Below the pieces are notes generated by a model. The model was given only the letters and a program-made list of their open reading frames with translations, had not been told where the DNA came from and made no database searches. The position numbers were made by a program, and so were the translations under genes. 64,000 nt of DNA from Proteobacteria bacterium 005FR1 (lineage in GTDB: Bacteria > Pseudomonadota > Gammaproteobacteria > Pseudomonadales > Cellvibrionaceae). The stretch is taken from positions 1,635,637-1,699,636 of the forward strand of contig WACF01000001.1 in assembly GCA_026192395.1 (NCBI GenBank), given 5' to 3'. This document shows, one piece after another, positions 62,224 through 64,000 of this stretch (positions within the stretch are counted from its first letter, which is position 1; every line of letters begins with the position of its first letter).

Positions 62224-62937
62224 TCAGAAGCGATAAAGCGCCGCCAGTCGCTCTCCATGTTGGTCGACATCGGATAAGATCAGCGCTTGCCGGGCTTGGT
62301 TGATCGCACCGGCGTTGCTCTCCAAGGCCTGTCTTTGGAAGTCCAGTTCACGACGTCTTTGTTCGCTGATCGAGGCGTTCAATACAGCCTTGAATGCCTC
62401 GTCCAGTTCATCCCATCCCGTCTCGTAACCGGCCTTGGCAAAACGAGCCGTCTGCTGCGAGAGCTTGTCCAGCTTGGTCGCCAGTCCTGCCGGAGCCTCG
62501 CGCTTCAATGCGGCTGCAATATCGAGCGTATTGCTGGAGGCGTTGCGCACGGTGGCCAAGGCTCGCAGAAAGTCGGCGATCAGCCATTCCAATTCGCTGG
62601 CGGAAGTCAGCAGTTCCTCCACTGCCAAGGCAATGTCCGCGCTAGCCGATTGCGTCAGTCCGGCCGGGGGATGCGCCAGCGCGCGGGCGTGCCTGATCAG
62701 TTCGATGTGCTCGAATTGCAGGAAGTCGTAATGGGCAAGCTCGCCGAATTGCAGCCGCTCCATTTCCAGGGCGATGCGCGACTCGGCCTGCTTTACCTTT
62801 TCAAGCGCCTCCAGATAGTCGCGATGGTGGGCGAGATTCGTTTGCGCCAGAGCGTCGTGGCCAAGGGCAGAACACGCAAATACCGCGAGCGCGAACACGA
62901 ATGTCGACATCAGTTTGCGCAAGGTAATCATCTCCAT
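62224..62937 (-). CDS. Exported helical protein of unknown function
   Basis: 237 residues. A signal peptide (LMSTFVFALAVFACSALGHDALA) is followed by an entirely helical, Leu/Ala/Glu-rich sequence (AHYDFLQFEHIELIRHARAL, ELDEAFKAVLNASISEQRRR) of cytochrome-b562/imelysin-like look, without CxxCH. It begins 2 bases after the peroxidase stop on the same strand, so it is co-translated with it and may be a periplasmic partner. Confidence 0.72.
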   Translation of the reverse strand: MEMITLRKLMSTFVFALAVFACSALGHDALAQTNLAHHRDYLEALEKVKQAESRIALEMERLQFGELAHYDFLQFEHIELIRHARALAHPPAGLTQSASADIALAVEELLTSASELEWLIADFLRALATVRNASSNTLDIAAALKREAPAGLATKLDKLSQQTARFAKAGYETGWDELDEAFKAVLNASISEQRRRELDFQRQALESNAGAINQARQALILSDVDQHGERLAALYRF

Positions 62938-62939
62938 GC

Positions 62940-64000
62940 TCAGTGGCTCCCGTGCTCAGAGCCTGCGTGTGGCGACTCCGTGTGCCGGTGAGGCCCGTGT
63001 GCCTGCCCGGGACCCCCGTGCTGATGACGACCGGCATGCATTCCCCTTCCTGATCCACCGTGCCCACCGTGCATCCCTCCCGTCCCCTGCATGCCTCCCA
63101 TTCCCTGCATACCTCTCATTCCCTGCATACCTCCCATCCCATGCATGCCGCGCCCGGACTGGGCGGTCAGTGTTTCCAGAAACGCGACGACGTCGGCTAC
63201 GTCTTGCTCCTGCAGGTCGCGACCGGCGTACAGGATCCCCATCTGGCGAACCGCCTCCTCCAGGGTTCCCACACTGCCGTCGTGAAAATACGGGGGCGTG
63301 ATTGCCACATTGTGCAGCGACGGAACCCGCAGCACCTGCCGATCCTGTTCACGGCCGCTGCGGGCGAACAGCCCCTCATCGGCAATGCCCCGGTCGAATC
63401 CAGACGTGCTGGCGAGTTGGTAGGAATTGCCACCCAGGTTGATGCCGTTGTGGCAGGAACTGCAGCCGAGCGCCTCGAAACGCCGCCAGCCCCTCATCGC
63501 CTGTTCGCCGAGCGCATTCGTGTGGTCCGACAGGTGGAGATTGAAGGCTGAATCAGTGAGCGTCATGTTCTTGGTGTGCTGGGCGAGCGCATCGCCGAGA
63601 TTGGCGGCGGTAATGCCGTCCGGATACACCAGGGCAAACTGGCGAGCGTAGTAGGGATCTTTGCTCAACCGTTTCAAGACGATATCGAGATCATGTCCCA
63701 TCTCCAGCGGGTTGGTAATCGGCCCCAGCGCCTGCTCGGCGAGATCGAAGGCGCGACCATCCCAGAACTGGCGGAAATTGAAGGCGGCATTGAAAATCGT
63801 CGGGGAATTGCGCCCACCCAGGGCGCCGCCAATCCCAACTGACAGCGGTCTTCGGTCTGCACCGCCGGCCCGGCCATGGTGACAGGAGCTGCAGACCACG
63901 GTGCCATCCGCGGAAAGCAAGGGTTCATGGAAGAGCGAGGTGCCCAGGCGGCTTTTTGCCGGATCCGAAGGAAAGCTTTCCGAGGGCGGAATTGGCCGAA
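62940..64000 (-). CDS. Di-heme cytochrome c peroxidase (MauG/CcpA type), N-terminus outside window
   Basis: About 353 visible residues. The opening RLGTSLFHEPLLSADGTVVCSSCH is family-typical (heme 1 CSSCH), and heme 2 is CSSCH in GCSSCHNG. RNSPTIFN, FWDGRA and TPPYFHDGS are the other landmarks. These periplasmic enzymes reduce peroxides or oxidise protein residues. After the enzyme domain a ~75-residue tail is almost only Gly, Met and His (annotated below), suited to copper or iron binding. The frame continues past the window end, so the TTG at 63920 is not the start. Confidence 0.9.
   Translation of the reverse strand, partial: RPIPPSESFPSDPAKSRLGTSLFHEPLLSADGTVVCSSCHHGRAGGADRRPLSVGIGGALGGRNSPTIFNAAFNFRQFWDGRAFDLAEQALGPITNPLEMGHDLDIVLKRLSKDPYYARQFALVYPDGITAANLGDALAQHTKNMTLTDSAFNLHLSDHTNALGEQAMRGWRRFEALGCSSCHNGINLGGNSYQLASTSGFDRGIADEGLFARSGREQDRQVLRVPSLHNVAITPPYFHDGSVGTLEEAVRQMGILYAGRDLQEQDVADVVAFLETLTAQSGRGMHGMGGMQGMRGMQGMGGMQGTGGMHGGHGGSGRGMHAGRHQHGGPGQAHGPHRHTESPHAGSEHGSH
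63085..63138 (-). repeat. 18-bp tandem repeat encoding Met-Gly-rich tail
   Basis: Three consecutive near-identical 18-mers (CCCTGCATACCTCYCATT on the plus strand) encode GMQGMR/GMQGMG units on the minus strand. Degenerate copies flank them on both sides. Confidence 0.85.

Noticed and set aside
63060-63165. CRISPR-like short repeats
   Set aside because: The 18-bp units are contiguous, have no spacers and keep the reading frame of the peroxidase tail.
1-64000. tRNA, rRNA, insertion sequence, prophage or integrative element
   Set aside because: No gene or terminal repeat of these kinds was recognised on either strand; gaps are short and the coding style is even throughout.

Overview
The window reads as ordinary, densely coded chromosome of a Gram-negative, aerobic, heterotrophic gammaproteobacterium. 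The evidence is a YbiT-type ABC-F protein, an Lnt-family acyltransferase, a lipase chaperone, several lipoprotein and Sec signal peptides, PQQ and cytochrome c enzymes, and a 7TMR-DISM diguanylate cyclase. The mix of acyl-CoA, Baeyer-Villiger and quinoprotein catabolism fits a marine oligotroph of the Halieaceae/Spongiibacteraceae kind. That placement is inference; no rRNA or tRNA gene is present to test it. I see no insertion sequence, integrase, phage gene or CRISPR array.

Layout. 1-12 kb: envelope and housekeeping genes (Lnt-like end, lipase chaperone, ybiT, secreted metallo-beta-lactamase-fold hydrolase, MATE exporter, a small Glyoxalase_8-like protein abutting a decapitated serine hydrolase, an L,D-transpeptidase-fold protein, a SMP-30 lactonase, a cold-shock gene with its terminator, an SDR/GNAT pair). 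12-13.6 kb: an orphan PAS histidine kinase. 13.8-28.1 kb: a catabolic locus. A thiolase-like protein whose nucleophilic Cys is Ser, plus its DUF35 partner, diverge from a TetR regulator, acyl-CoA ligase, SDR, crotonase, aldehyde dehydrogenase, tandem-CMD lipoprotein, quinohemoprotein dehydrogenase, exported VOC protein and penicillin-acylase-type lipoprotein. 28-36.5 kb: NYN/LOTUS protein, MDR reductase, two membrane proteins, a 7TM histidine kinase, a hotdog thioesterase, a methyltransferase and a redoxin-cytochrome-copper-monooxygenase fusion. 37-50 kb: a Baeyer-Villiger monooxygenase fused to an esterase, two near-identical DegV proteins 9 kb apart that share a leader motif, patatin, OsmC, DUF429, an ABC exporter, PHP phosphoesterase, MsrA/MsrB and an SPW protein. 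50-57 kb: a secreted HExxH/helix-hairpin-helix protein, the diguanylate cyclase, nadE-pncC and tesB.

The most system-like region is 57.6-61.9 kb. Six co-directional, tightly spaced genes encode two roadblock/LC7 proteins, an unrecognised protein, a small GTPase with an MglA-like PGQ switch, a second unrecognised protein and a complete histone-deacetylase-fold enzyme. It resembles MglA/MglB and actinobacterial conservon modules in its core, but the deacetylase and the two companions are not part of the versions I know. The window ends inside a MauG/CcpA-type di-heme peroxidase with a Met/His-rich tail.

Start codons were often moved inward from the longest reading frame on the basis of ribosome-binding sites and family N-termini; each such choice is noted.
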